Shown piece by piece: positions 40,248 to 48,684 of a stretch of DNA of 64,000 bases. The DNA is taken from NCBI RefSeq assembly GCF_004187715.1, contig NZ_QZWF01000006.1, positions 124,001 to 188,000 of the forward strand, written 5' to 3'. Each line of letters opens with the position of its first letter. Within the stretch, counting starts at the first letter, position 1. A program made the translations under genes and the position numbers. This stretch comes from Streptomyces sp. F001. GTDB taxonomy: Bacteria; Actinomycetota; Actinomycetes; Streptomycetales; Streptomycetaceae. Below the pieces are notes generated by a model that did not search any database, had not been told where the DNA came from, and saw only the letters and a list, made by a program, of their open reading frames with translations.

Positions 40248-43200
40248 TCAGTCGCCCGTGACGGGCAGTTCCTTCAACTGGATGTTGCGGAAGGCGACCT
40301 GGTCGTCGGCGCCGTGGTTCTGCAGGCCGATGTAACCGTCGGTCAGGCTCCGCTGAGGGTCCTTGTTGGCGAAGTCGTTGATCTTGACTCCGTTGAGGAA
40401 CACCTGGAGGCGTTCCCCCTGGACCTTGATCTCGTAGGAGTTCCACTGGCCGGGCGGCCGCAGGACCTGGTCACGGGCCTTGATGTTCGCCGACTTGAAC
40501 GAGTAGACGGAGCCCGTGGTGCGGTCCGGCGCGTCCGTGGCGTCGATCTGGATCTCGTAGCCCTTGTTCACCGCGGACCAGGGGTCGTCGGAGGCCGGGA
40601 AGCCCACGAAGATCCCGGAGTTGTCGTCGCCCTGCATCTTCCAGTCGAGCTTGAGGGAGTACGACTTCAGCTCCTTGGCCTGGTACCAGAGCAGACCCAT
40701 GCCGCCGTTGGACTCCAGCGTGCCGTCCTTGACGTCGAACGTGCCGGGGCCGGCCTGCTTCCAGCCGTCCAGGGTCTGGCCGTTGAAGATCTTCCGGTAG
40801 TCCTTGCTCGGCTTGCAGTCGGCCTTGACCTGGCCGGTGGCGTACTGCAGGCCGCCGAGCAGATGGGCGCGGAAGGCCTCCTCGGCGTAGGACTCCTTGG
40901 TGTGGCCGCCGCCGGTGTAGAAGGAGCGGCCGCCGCCGTAGCTCTGGCACCAGGCGATCGGGTGGTCGCCCTTCATGGTGCCGCCCTGGTAGGTCGTCTC
41001 GTCCAGGGTGGCGAGGACCTTGGCCTGCTCACGCGGGTTGGTGCGGTAGTTGTACCACTCGTCGGTGCGCTCCCAGGCGTCGCCCAGGTGCGCGGTGGAG
41101 GGGTGGTCGTGGTCCTCGACGCGGACGGTGGCCTTCTGGATGGCCGGGTGCGACGCGAAGTAGGCGCCGACGAGGCCGCCGTAGAACTCCCAGTCGTACT
41201 CGGTGTCGGCGGCGGCGTGGATGCCCATGTAGCCGCCGCCGTTCTTGACGTAGTTCTCGAACGCCGTCTGCTGGTCGGCGTTGAGGACGTCACCGGTGGT
41301 GGACAGGAAGGCCACCGCGTCGTACTTGGCGAGGTTGGCCGTGGTGAACTGTCCGGCCTCCTCGGTCGCGTCGACCGTGATGCCGGCCGGAGCGCCGAGC
41401 TCCTTCAGGGCTGCGATGCCGGCCGGGATGGAGTCGTGCCGGAAGCCGGCGGTCTTGGAGAAGACCAGGACCTTCTTGCCGCCCTTGAACGGCTCGGTGG
41501 AGAACTCGAAGTCGTCCACGTCGTACAGCGCGCCCTCGCCACCCTTGAAGACCAGGTAGATCTCCGTGGTGCGCCCCGGCAGCGACCGCAGCGGCACGTC
41601 GACGTTCTGGAACGTCTCCCAGCCGCCGGTCGGCGGGATGTAGGCCGAGCCGTGCAGCGGCCCGTCGGGCGAGCCGGTGCGCAGCTCGATGAAGCCGCCC
41701 GCGCCGCCGGAGGAGGCCCGCACGGTCATCTTCTTCTGCCCGTCGAACCGGTAGGGGCTGAAGGAGATCCAGTCGCCGTCGTGGATGTCGCCGACGGTCT
41801 TGCCTCCGTTGGCGCCGGTCTTGTCGATGACCGATATGCCCTGCTGCTTGGTGAAGTGCTCGCCCTGTCGGTGCAGCGGCTGGAGCACGGTGCGGGCGGT
41901 GCCGGTCAGGGCCTCCTGGCCGTTCGCCCCGCCGTCGGTGTAGCTGGCGCCGACGACGCCGTAGATGTTGGCGTTGGGGTCGTGACCGCCGTCACCGGCG
42001 GGCGGCTTCAGGGTGCCCTCGCAGCCCATCTCGCTGGTCAGCTCGTGGGCGTGGGAGTCGTGGCCGAGGCTGTAGACGACCTTGACCTTGGAGCAGTCGA
42101 TCGTCTCCTCGGGGTCGGTGACGGTCACCTTGAACGGCACGGGCTTGCCGAATTCGGCCAGGGTGCCGTTGCCCGGGACGTCGATCCTCACCTTGGGCTC
42201 GGTGTTGCCGACCACGATCCGGGCGCTGGCGTTGCCGGTGTTGCCCTCGGGGTCCTTCGCGGTGAAGGTCGCGGTGTAGGTGCCGGCCTTCTTGTACCTG
42301 TGGGTGGGGTTGAGGCCCTCGCCCTTGGTGCCGTCGCCGAAGTCCCAGCTGTAGGTGAGGTCGGGCGAGTCGGCGTCCTTGGCGGAGCCGGTGAAGGCGA
42401 CCTTCAGGCCGGCCGCGCCGGATGTCTTGTCCGCGCTCACCTCGGCGATCGGAGAGAAGCCGTCCTCGGCGTTCTCGATCCGGTACAGCGCGGAGTGCTC
42501 GTCGCCCTGGAACCACGAGACACCGTAGTCGAGGACGTAGAGCGCGCCGTCGGGGCCGAACTCCATGTCCATGATCTGGGTGCCGGTCCACGGGAAGTCG
42601 TTGATCTTCGCGACGGAGCCGTCCTCGTTCTGCTCGATCCGCTTGATCCAGCGGCGGCCGAACTCACCCGCGAAGAAGTCGCCGTCGTACGCCTCAGGGA
42701 ACTTCACCTTGGAGTCGAGGCCGGCGTCGTAGCGGTAGACCGGGCCGGCCATCGGGGACTCGGAGCCGGAGCCGAACTCGGGCACGGAACCGCCGTCGTA
42801 CGGAATCCAGGCGGCCTGGGCAGGCGGCAGGTCGGTGAGGCCGGTGTTGTACGGCGAGGTGTTCTTCGGCGCGTTGCAGTCGAACTTCTCGCCGGACTCC
42901 TTGGTGGCGAAGTCGTAGTCGAGGTATGCGTCGTTGTTGCCCGTGCAGAACGGCCAGCCGAAGTTGGCGGCCTTGGTGACCTTGGCGAACTCGACCTGTC
43001 CGGCCGGCCCCCGCTTCGGGTCGGCTGCGCCGGCGTCGGGCCCGTAGTCGCCCACGTACACGGTGCCGGTGGGCTTGTCGACGCTCATCCGGAACGGGTT
43101 GCGGAAGCCCATCGCGTAGATCTCGGGACGGGTCTTCTCCGTGCCCGGGGCGAAGAGGTTGCCCTCAGGGACGGTGTACGAGCCGTCCTCGGCGACCTTG

Positions 43201-43970
43201 ATACGGAGGATCTTGCCGCGCAGGTCGTTGGTGTTGCCGGAGCTGCGGCGGGCGTCGAAGGCGGGGTTGCGGCCCTCGCGGTCGTCGATCGGCGTGTAGC
43301 CGTCGGAGGCGAAGGGGTTGGTGTCGTCACCGGTCGACAGGTAGAGGTTGCCCTGCGCGTCGAAGTCGATGTCGCCGCCGACGTGGCAGCACAGGCCGCG
43401 GGACGCCGCGACGTCCAGGACCTTCTTCTCGCTGGCCATGTCCAGCGTGCCGTTGGGGTTCAGGACGAAGCGGGAGAGGCGGTTGACGCCGTCGAACTTC
43501 TTGAAGTCCTCGGCGGTGCCGGTCTCCGGGGCGTCCCCGGTGGGGGTGTCGAGCGGCGGGGCGTAGTAGAGGTAGATCGCCCGGTTGTTCTTGAAGTCCG
43601 GGTCGACGCCGACGCCCTGCAGGCCCTCCTCGTCATGGGTGTAGACGGGGATCTTGCCGGCGACCTTGGTGACGCCGCCCTGGTCGGTGAGGCGCAGCGT
43701 GCCGTCGCGCGAGGTGTGCAGGACGCTGCGGTCCGGCAGTACGGCGAGCGACATGGGCTCGCCCATCTCGGGTTCGCCCTTGGCCAGCGGTACCTGCTGG
43801 AACTGCCCCTCGGCGGCGGCCGGTTCGTCGTGTTCCGGGTGGCCGGGGTGGGCGCCGGCGACGGTCGCCGGGGCGCCCACGGCCAGGAGCAGGCCGGTGA
43901 GCAGGGCGAGGCTGGTGCGAAGCCTGGGACGCCTCGGGGTGCGGGTGCTTCTGAGTCTGGTTCTGTGCAC
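40248..43970 (-). CDS. Large secreted ThuA/sugar-dehydrogenase-like protein with PKD, carbohydrate-binding and DUF1080 domains
   Basis: The 1240-residue product has an export signal (LALLTGLLLAVGAPATVAGA, about 20-40). A PQQ-type glucose/sorbosone dehydrogenase-like propeller follows (about 60-480; VDPDFKNNRAIYLYYAPP, YAMGFRNPFRMSVD, VGDYGPDAG), then a PKD domain (about 490-575; YSWDFGDGTKGEGLNPTHRY) and a CBM6-like module (about 680-800; WISFSPYRFDGQKK). A ThuA-like trehalose-utilisation domain comes next (about 815-1030; VFSKTAGFRHDSIPAGIAAL, YMGIHAAADTEYDW). The C-terminus is a DUF1080/3-keto-disaccharide hydrolase domain (about 1045-1238; FNGQTLDGWKQAG, DDNSGIFVGFP). The architecture suggests extracellular processing of oxidised (3-keto) sugars. 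The gene is single and complete; a hairpin terminator precedes it. Confidence 0.88.
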   Translation of the reverse strand: MHRTRLRSTRTPRRPRLRTSLALLTGLLLAVGAPATVAGAHPGHPEHDEPAAAEGQFQQVPLAKGEPEMGEPMSLAVLPDRSVLHTSRDGTLRLTDQGGVTKVAGKIPVYTHDEEGLQGVGVDPDFKNNRAIYLYYAPPLDTPTGDAPETGTAEDFKKFDGVNRLSRFVLNPNGTLDMASEKKVLDVAASRGLCCHVGGDIDFDAQGNLYLSTGDDTNPFASDGYTPIDDREGRNPAFDARRSSGNTNDLRGKILRIKVAEDGSYTVPEGNLFAPGTEKTRPEIYAMGFRNPFRMSVDKPTGTVYVGDYGPDAGAADPKRGPAGQVEFAKVTKAANFGWPFCTGNNDAYLDYDFATKESGEKFDCNAPKNTSPYNTGLTDLPPAQAAWIPYDGGSVPEFGSGSESPMAGPVYRYDAGLDSKVKFPEAYDGDFFAGEFGRRWIKRIEQNEDGSVAKINDFPWTGTQIMDMEFGPDGALYVLDYGVSWFQGDEHSALYRIENAEDGFSPIAEVSADKTSGAAGLKVAFTGSAKDADSPDLTYSWDFGDGTKGEGLNPTHRYKKAGTYTATFTAKDPEGNTGNASARIVVGNTEPKVRIDVPGNGTLAEFGKPVPFKVTVTDPEETIDCSKVKVVYSLGHDSHAHELTSEMGCEGTLKPPAGDGGHDPNANIYGVVGASYTDGGANGQEALTGTARTVLQPLHRQGEHFTKQQGISVIDKTGANGGKTVGDIHDGDWISFSPYRFDGQKKMTVRASSGGAGGFIELRTGSPDGPLHGSAYIPPTGGWETFQNVDVPLRSLPGRTTEIYLVFKGGEGALYDVDDFEFSTEPFKGGKKVLVFSKTAGFRHDSIPAGIAALKELGAPAGITVDATEEAGQFTTANLAKYDAVAFLSTTGDVLNADQQTAFENYVKNGGGYMGIHAAADTEYDWEFYGGLVGAYFASHPAIQKATVRVEDHDHPSTAHLGDAWERTDEWYNYRTNPREQAKVLATLDETTYQGGTMKGDHPIAWCQSYGGGRSFYTGGGHTKESYAEEAFRAHLLGGLQYATGQVKADCKPSKDYRKIFNGQTLDGWKQAGPGTFDVKDGTLESNGGMGLLWYQAKELKSYSLKLDWKMQGDDNSGIFVGFPASDDPWSAVNKGYEIQIDATDAPDRTTGSVYSFKSANIKARDQVLRPPGQWNSYEIKVQGERLQVFLNGVKINDFANKDPQRSLTDGYIGLQNHGADDQVAFRNIQLKELPVTGD

Positions 43971-44168
43971 GAAGTCCCTCCGGGAACGGGGTGGGCCGTA
44001 CGGGATGGGTGCGAAGACGTGCGGTGCGGGCGCCGGGGTGCGCCGTCACCCCGGAGGTGTGTGTGTCCTGAACACTTCAGGGACGGTAACCGTGTCCGTC
44101 CGGGGCGAAAACCCCTTGCGTCAGGGTTGGTCGAACTTTCTCCCATCGCAGGACAAAGCGGGATCCGA

Positions 44169-44220
44169 GCAGGTCGGAGGGGGGGGCCGGCGGTTGTTCC
44201 GGCCTCCGTCCCCGACCTGC
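44169..44220. terminator. Hairpin downstream of the sugar operon
   Basis: GCAGGTCGG (44169-44177) pairs with CCGACCTGC (44212-44220), and the G-rich and CCGGC segments continue the stem. It lies just after the stop of the isomerase gene on the minus strand and before the ThuA-type gene. Confidence 0.65.
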
Positions 44221-44235
44221 CGTCGTGTGTGTGGT

Positions 44236-45234
44236 TCAGCTGTTGAACGCCGCGTCGAAGGACGCGCTCGGCGGTTCGAAGTCGAACGCCTTGAGGCGGG
44301 TCAGCGCCTCGGGGGCGCCCTGGAGCCGGTCCATGCCGGCGTCCTCCCACTCGACCGAGATGGGGCCCTGGTAGTCGATGGAGCGCAGCATCCGGAAGAC
44401 GTCCTCCCAGGGGACGTCCCCGTGTCCGGCGGAGACGAAGTCCCAGCCGCGGCGCGGGTCGCCCCACGGCAGGTGGGAGCCGAGCCTGCCGTTGCGCCCG
44501 TCGAGGCGCTTGCGGGCCTCCTTGCAGTCGACGTGGTAGATCCGGTCGCGGAAGTCCCACAGGAAGCCGACCGGGTCGAGGTCCTGCCAGACGAAGTGCG
44601 AGGGGTCGAAGTTCAGCCCGAAGGCGGGACGGTGGTCTACCGCCTCCAGCGCCCGCTGCGTCGTCCAGTAGTCGTACGCGATCTCGCTGGGGTGCACCTC
44701 GTGGGCGAACCGCACGCCCTCGGCGTCGAAGACGTCCAGGATCGGGTTCCAGCGCTCGGCGAAGTCCTCGTAGCCGCGTTCGATCATCGACTCGGGGGCG
44801 GGCGGGAACATCGCGACCAGGTGCCAGATGGCGGAGCCGGTGAAGCCGATGACGGTGTCGACGCCGAACGCGGCCGCGGCGCGCGCGGTGTCGGCGATCT
44901 CGGCGGCGGCCCGCTGCCGTACGCCCTCGGCGTCGCCGTCGCCCCAGATGCGGGCGGGCAGGATGGCCTGGTGGCGTTCGTCGATGATGGCGTCGCAGAC
45001 GGCCTGGCCGACCAGGTGGTTGGAGATGGCCCAGCATTTCAGGCCGTACTTGTCCAGCAGTGCATGCCGGGAATCGAGGTACGCGGGGTCGGCCAGCGCC
45101 TTGTCGACCTCGAAGTGGTCGCCCCAGCAGGCGAGTTCCAGTCCGTCGTAGCCGAAGTCACGGGCGAGGCGGCAGACCTCCTCGAGCGGCAGGTCGGCCC
45201 ACTGGCCGGTGAAGAGCGTGAAGGTGCGGGGCAT
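44236..45234 (-). CDS. Sugar phosphate isomerase/epimerase (TIM barrel)
   Basis: The 332-residue protein has barrel motifs FTLFTGQWADLPLEEVCRLA, FGYDGLELACWGDHFEVDKA and HEVHPSEIAYDYW, plus LNFDPSHFVWQDLDPVGFLW and IYHVDCKEARKR. Metal ligands are likely Glu in HEVHPSE, Asp and His in DPSHF, and Glu in VEWEDAG. It resembles inosose isomerase/hydroxypyruvate isomerase-type enzymes. It follows the Gfo/Idh/MocA gene by 18 bp, and the two may act in sequence on a 3-keto sugar or inositol derivative imported by the ABC system. The substrate is inferred only. Confidence 0.87.
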   Translation of the reverse strand: MPRTFTLFTGQWADLPLEEVCRLARDFGYDGLELACWGDHFEVDKALADPAYLDSRHALLDKYGLKCWAISNHLVGQAVCDAIIDERHQAILPARIWGDGDAEGVRQRAAAEIADTARAAAAFGVDTVIGFTGSAIWHLVAMFPPAPESMIERGYEDFAERWNPILDVFDAEGVRFAHEVHPSEIAYDYWTTQRALEAVDHRPAFGLNFDPSHFVWQDLDPVGFLWDFRDRIYHVDCKEARKRLDGRNGRLGSHLPWGDPRRGWDFVSAGHGDVPWEDVFRMLRSIDYQGPISVEWEDAGMDRLQGAPEALTRLKAFDFEPPSASFDAAFNS

Positions 45235-45252
45235 GTCAGGGGCTCCTCGATA

Positions 45253-46461
45253 TCAGACCGCTATCGGTGTGTAGACGGAGTTCTTCTGGGCGCTCTCCTC
45301 CACCGCCGCGAGGACGCGCTGCACCTGGAGCCCGTCGGCGAAGGAGGGTTCGGGCCGGCGGCCCTCGGCGACGGCGTGGACCAGGTCGCGGGCCTGGTGG
45401 ACGAAGCTGTGCTCGTAGCCGAGGCCGTGGCCCGGCGGCCACCAGGCCTCCAGGTAGGGGTGGTCGGGCTCGGTGACGAGGATGCGGCGGAAGCCGGCGT
45501 GTACGTCGGGTTCGGTGCCGTCGTGGTACCAGAGCTCGTTGAGCCGCTCCAGGTCGAAGGCCAACGAGCCTCGTTCGCCGTTGAGTTCGATGCGCAGGGC
45601 GTTCTTGCGGCCGGTGGCGTACCGGGTGGCCTCGAAGGAGGCGAGCGCACCGGAGGCGAAGCGGGCGGTGAACACGGCGGCGTCGTCGACGGTCACCTGT
45701 CCGGTGCCGGCGGCCGTGACCGCGGACAGGCCTCGCGCGGAGCCGCCCGGCAGTGGGCGCTCCCGCACGAACGTCTCGGTGAGCGCGGAGACCCCGGCCA
45801 GCTGCTCGCCCGCCAGGTACTGCGCCAGGTCGACGATGTGCGCCCCGAGGTCGCCGAGCGAGCCGGAGCCGGCCAGTTCCTTGCGCAGCCGCCAGGTCAG
45901 CGGGGCCTGCGGGTCGACCAGCCAGTCCTGGAGGTACGTCACACGGACGTGCCGCAGGGTGCCGATCCGGCCCTCGGCGACCATCCGGCGGGCCAGCGCG
46001 GTGGCGGGCAGGCGGCGGTAGTTGAAGCCGACCATCGCCAACTGGCCGCGCTCGTACGCGGTTTCGGCGGCGGCCGCCATCGTCTCGGCCTCCTCGACGG
46101 TGTTCGCGAGGGGCTTCTCGCACAGGACGTGCTTGCCGGCGGCGAGCGCGGCCAGGGCGATCTCGGCATGGCTGTCGCCGGGGGTGCAGATGTCGACCAG
46201 GTCGACGTCGTCGCGGGCGATCAGGGCACGCCACTCGGTCTCGGCCGCCGCCCAGCCGTGCCGGTCGGCCGCCGCCCGCACGGCGGTCGCGTCCCGCCCG
46301 CAGATCGCGGCCAGCACCGGGCGCCGGGGCAGGTCGAAGACGCGGCCCACGGTGCGCCAGCCCTGGGAGTGGGCGGCGCCCATGAAGGCGTAGCCGACCA
46401 TGCCGATGCGCAGCGGAGGCTTCTCGGACTCGGCCCCTTCGGACGTTTGCGGCTGTGCCAT
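45253..46461 (-). CDS. Gfo/Idh/MocA-family NAD(P)-dependent sugar oxidoreductase
   Basis: The 402-residue protein has the Rossmann opening LRIGMVGYAFMGAAHSQGW and the catalytic Lys in HVLCEKPLANTVEEAE. FNYRRLPATALARRMV and GDLGAHIVDLAQYLAG follow, the latter with the conserved Asp/His of the family. It oxidises or isomerises a sugar with NAD(P). The start at 46459-46461 gives MAQPQTSEG; a longer frame lacks an RBS. It sits between the isomerase and the ABC substrate-binding gene, in one transcriptional direction, so it is part of the same catabolic operon. Confidence 0.9.
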   Translation of the reverse strand: MAQPQTSEGAESEKPPLRIGMVGYAFMGAAHSQGWRTVGRVFDLPRRPVLAAICGRDATAVRAAADRHGWAAAETEWRALIARDDVDLVDICTPGDSHAEIALAALAAGKHVLCEKPLANTVEEAETMAAAAETAYERGQLAMVGFNYRRLPATALARRMVAEGRIGTLRHVRVTYLQDWLVDPQAPLTWRLRKELAGSGSLGDLGAHIVDLAQYLAGEQLAGVSALTETFVRERPLPGGSARGLSAVTAAGTGQVTVDDAAVFTARFASGALASFEATRYATGRKNALRIELNGERGSLAFDLERLNELWYHDGTEPDVHAGFRRILVTEPDHPYLEAWWPPGHGLGYEHSFVHQARDLVHAVAEGRRPEPSFADGLQVQRVLAAVEESAQKNSVYTPIAV

Positions 46462-46603
46462 ACGGATGTCCTCCTCGTCGTCGTGGCGCGGTGGGGGGTG
46501 GGGGCCCGACCTCAGGGCCTGTCTTCCGGGCCGGCCCGGGGTCGCGGGGGCTGGGCCGGAAGACATGCCCTCGATGTCCGGTCGGGCCGTCGAGCAGGGC
46601 GCC

Positions 46604-47647
46604 TCACTGGAAGCCGGTGGACATGTACTGGTCGACGTTGGTCTTGTCGACCACGGCCGAGTAGAGGGTGATCGACGCCGGGATCTCGTACTCGGCGAGG
46701 CCGCCGACGCCCTTGCCCTGGCCGAGGGCGCGGGCCAGGTCGATCGCGGAGGCGGCCATGGTGGGCGGGTAGAGGACGGTCGCCTTCAGGACGCCGTTGT
46801 CCTGCTCGATGGCCTGGAAGGCGGAGAGCGCGCCCGCGCCGCCCACCATCAGGAAGTCGTCACGGCCGGCCTGCTCGATGGCGCGCAGCGCGCCCACGCC
46901 CTGGTCGTCGTCGTGGTTCCACAGGGCGTCGAACTTCGACTGCGCCTGGAGGAGCTGGGCCATCTTGGCCTGGCCGGACTCCACGGTGAACTCGGCGGCC
47001 TGGCGGGCCACCTTCCGGATGTTGGGGTAGTTCTTCAGCGCGTCGTCGAAGCCCTTGGTGCGCTGCTGGGTCAGTTCCAGGTTGTCCAGCCCTGCCAGTT
47101 CGATGACCCGGGCGTTGGACTTGTCCTTGAGCTTCTCGCCGATGTAGTGGCCGGCGTTGAGGCCCATACCGTAGTTGTCGCCGCCGATCCAGCAGCGGTA
47201 CGCCTGCGGGGTGTTGAAGATCCGGTCGAGGTTGACGACCGGGATGCCCGCGCGCATCGCCTTGAGCCCGACCTGGGTGAGCGCCTTGCCGTCGGCGGGC
47301 AGCACGACCAGGACGTCGACCTTCTTGTTGATCAGCGTTTCGATCTGACCGATCTGCGCGGCCGTGTCGTTGGAGCCCTCGGTGATCTCCAGGGTCACGT
47401 CCTCGTACTTCTCGGCACGGCTCTTGGCGTTGTCGTTGATGGCGTTGAGCCAGCCGTGGTCGGCCTGCGGACCGGCGAAGCCGATGGTGACCTGCTTGCC
47501 CGGCTGGTCGTCGGCGGCCGGCTGGTTGCTGTCGGCAGCCTCACCCTTCTCCTTGGGCTCGTTACTCGTGCAACCGGCGAGGAGGGCACCGGCCGAGACG
47601 GCGGCGGTCCCGAAGAGCAGTCCTCTGCGTGTGGGGAGCTGTGACAT
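46604..47647 (-). CDS. Ribose-type ABC transporter substrate-binding lipoprotein
   Basis: The 347-residue lipoprotein has a Tat/lipobox leader (TRRGLLFGTAAVSAGALLAGC, Cys at 26). A periplasmic-binding fold of the RbsB class follows (KQVTIGFAGPQADHGWLNAI, IETLINKKVDVLVVLPADG, GIPVVNLDRIFNTPQAYRCW, then LWNHDDDQGVGALRAIEQAG). It captures a sugar, possibly a pentose, inositol or a keto-sugar. It follows the permease gene by 17 bp. The start is supported by the leader. Confidence 0.9.
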   Translation of the reverse strand: MSQLPTRRGLLFGTAAVSAGALLAGCTSNEPKEKGEAADSNQPAADDQPGKQVTIGFAGPQADHGWLNAINDNAKSRAEKYEDVTLEITEGSNDTAAQIGQIETLINKKVDVLVVLPADGKALTQVGLKAMRAGIPVVNLDRIFNTPQAYRCWIGGDNYGMGLNAGHYIGEKLKDKSNARVIELAGLDNLELTQQRTKGFDDALKNYPNIRKVARQAAEFTVESGQAKMAQLLQAQSKFDALWNHDDDQGVGALRAIEQAGRDDFLMVGGAGALSAFQAIEQDNGVLKATVLYPPTMAASAIDLARALGQGKGVGGLAEYEIPASITLYSAVVDKTNVDQYMSTGFQ

Positions 47648-47664
47648 GGCGGTGAACCCTTTCC

Positions 47665-48684
47665 TCAGGTCGTGCTCGCGGTACGGCGCTGGACCAGCAC
47701 GGCGGCGACGATGATCGCGCCCTTGGCGATCTGCTGGACGTCGCTCTGCAGGTTGTTCAGGGCGAAGATGTTGGTGATCGTGGTGAAGATCAGGACGCCG
47801 AGCACGGAGCCGACGATGGTGCCGCGGCCGCCGCTGAGCAGGGTGCCGCCGATGATCGCGGCGGCGATGGCGTCGAGTTCGTAGAGGTTGCCGTTGGTGT
47901 TCTGACCGGAGCCGGACAGGATGATCAGCAGGAAGGCGGCGATACCGCAGCACAGTCCGGACAGCAGGTAGAGGTAGAGCCGCTGGCGGCGGACGTCGAT
48001 GCCGGCCAGCCGGGCCGCCTCCGCGTTGCCGCCGACGGCGACGGTGCGGCGGCCGAAGGTGGTGCGGTTCAGGATCAGCCAGCCGATGATCGTGACCACG
48101 GCGAAGACCAGGACGAGCGGCGGGATGCCGAGTATGTACGCGTCGCGTTCGCCGAGGTCGAGGATGCCGTCGACGGTGACGATCTGCGTCTTGCCGTCGG
48201 TGATCTGCAACGCCAGGCCGCGCGCCGAGGCCAGCATGGCGAGGGTGGCGATGAACGGGACCATCCCGCCGTACGCGATGAGCAGTCCGTTGACCAGGCC
48301 GCAGCCGAGGCCGACGAGCACCGAGGTGAAGAGGATGCCGCCGAAACCGTACTCCTGGGTGGCGACGGTGGTCGCCCACACCGAGGCGAGGGCGACGATC
48401 GCGCCGACCGACAGGTCGATGCCGCCGGAGGTGATGACGAAGGTCATGCCGACGGTGACGACGCCGATCACCGAGGCCTGGGTGAGGACGAGTTGGAGGT
48501 TGCGGGTGTCGAGGAACTCGTCCGGCTTGGTGATGCCGCCGATGACGACCAGCGCGGCGAGCACGCCGAGAAGGGACAGGGTGCGGACATCGGCGCGGGC
48601 CATGAGGCCGCGCCAGGCGGGGAGTTGACCGACCGGCGGCACCTTGTCGGTGCTGCCCCGCGGCGGGGAGACGGGCTGCGTCAT
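47665..48684 (-). CDS. Ribose-type ABC transporter permease
   Basis: The 339-residue membrane protein has about ten hydrophobic segments and the RbsC pattern: GMTFVITSGGIDLSVGAIVA, VPFIATLAMLASARGLAL, FGRRTVAVGGNAEAARLAGI, IAAAIIGGTLLSGGRGTIVG. It overlaps the ATPase gene by ATGA and is coupled to it. With the binding protein and ATPase it forms a CUT2-type importer. Confidence 0.92.
   Translation of the reverse strand: MTQPVSPPRGSTDKVPPVGQLPAWRGLMARADVRTLSLLGVLAALVVIGGITKPDEFLDTRNLQLVLTQASVIGVVTVGMTFVITSGGIDLSVGAIVALASVWATTVATQEYGFGGILFTSVLVGLGCGLVNGLLIAYGGMVPFIATLAMLASARGLALQITDGKTQIVTVDGILDLGERDAYILGIPPLVLVFAVVTIIGWLILNRTTFGRRTVAVGGNAEAARLAGIDVRRQRLYLYLLSGLCCGIAAFLLIILSGSGQNTNGNLYELDAIAAAIIGGTLLSGGRGTIVGSVLGVLIFTTITNIFALNNLQSDVQQIAKGAIIVAAVLVQRRTASTT

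Noticed and set aside
39030..44246. A 1738-residue plus-strand open frame
   Set aside because: It is antisense to the inositol-phosphate synthase and ThuA-type genes; composition is Val/Gly/Arg-rich with no domain, a usual GC-rich shadow.
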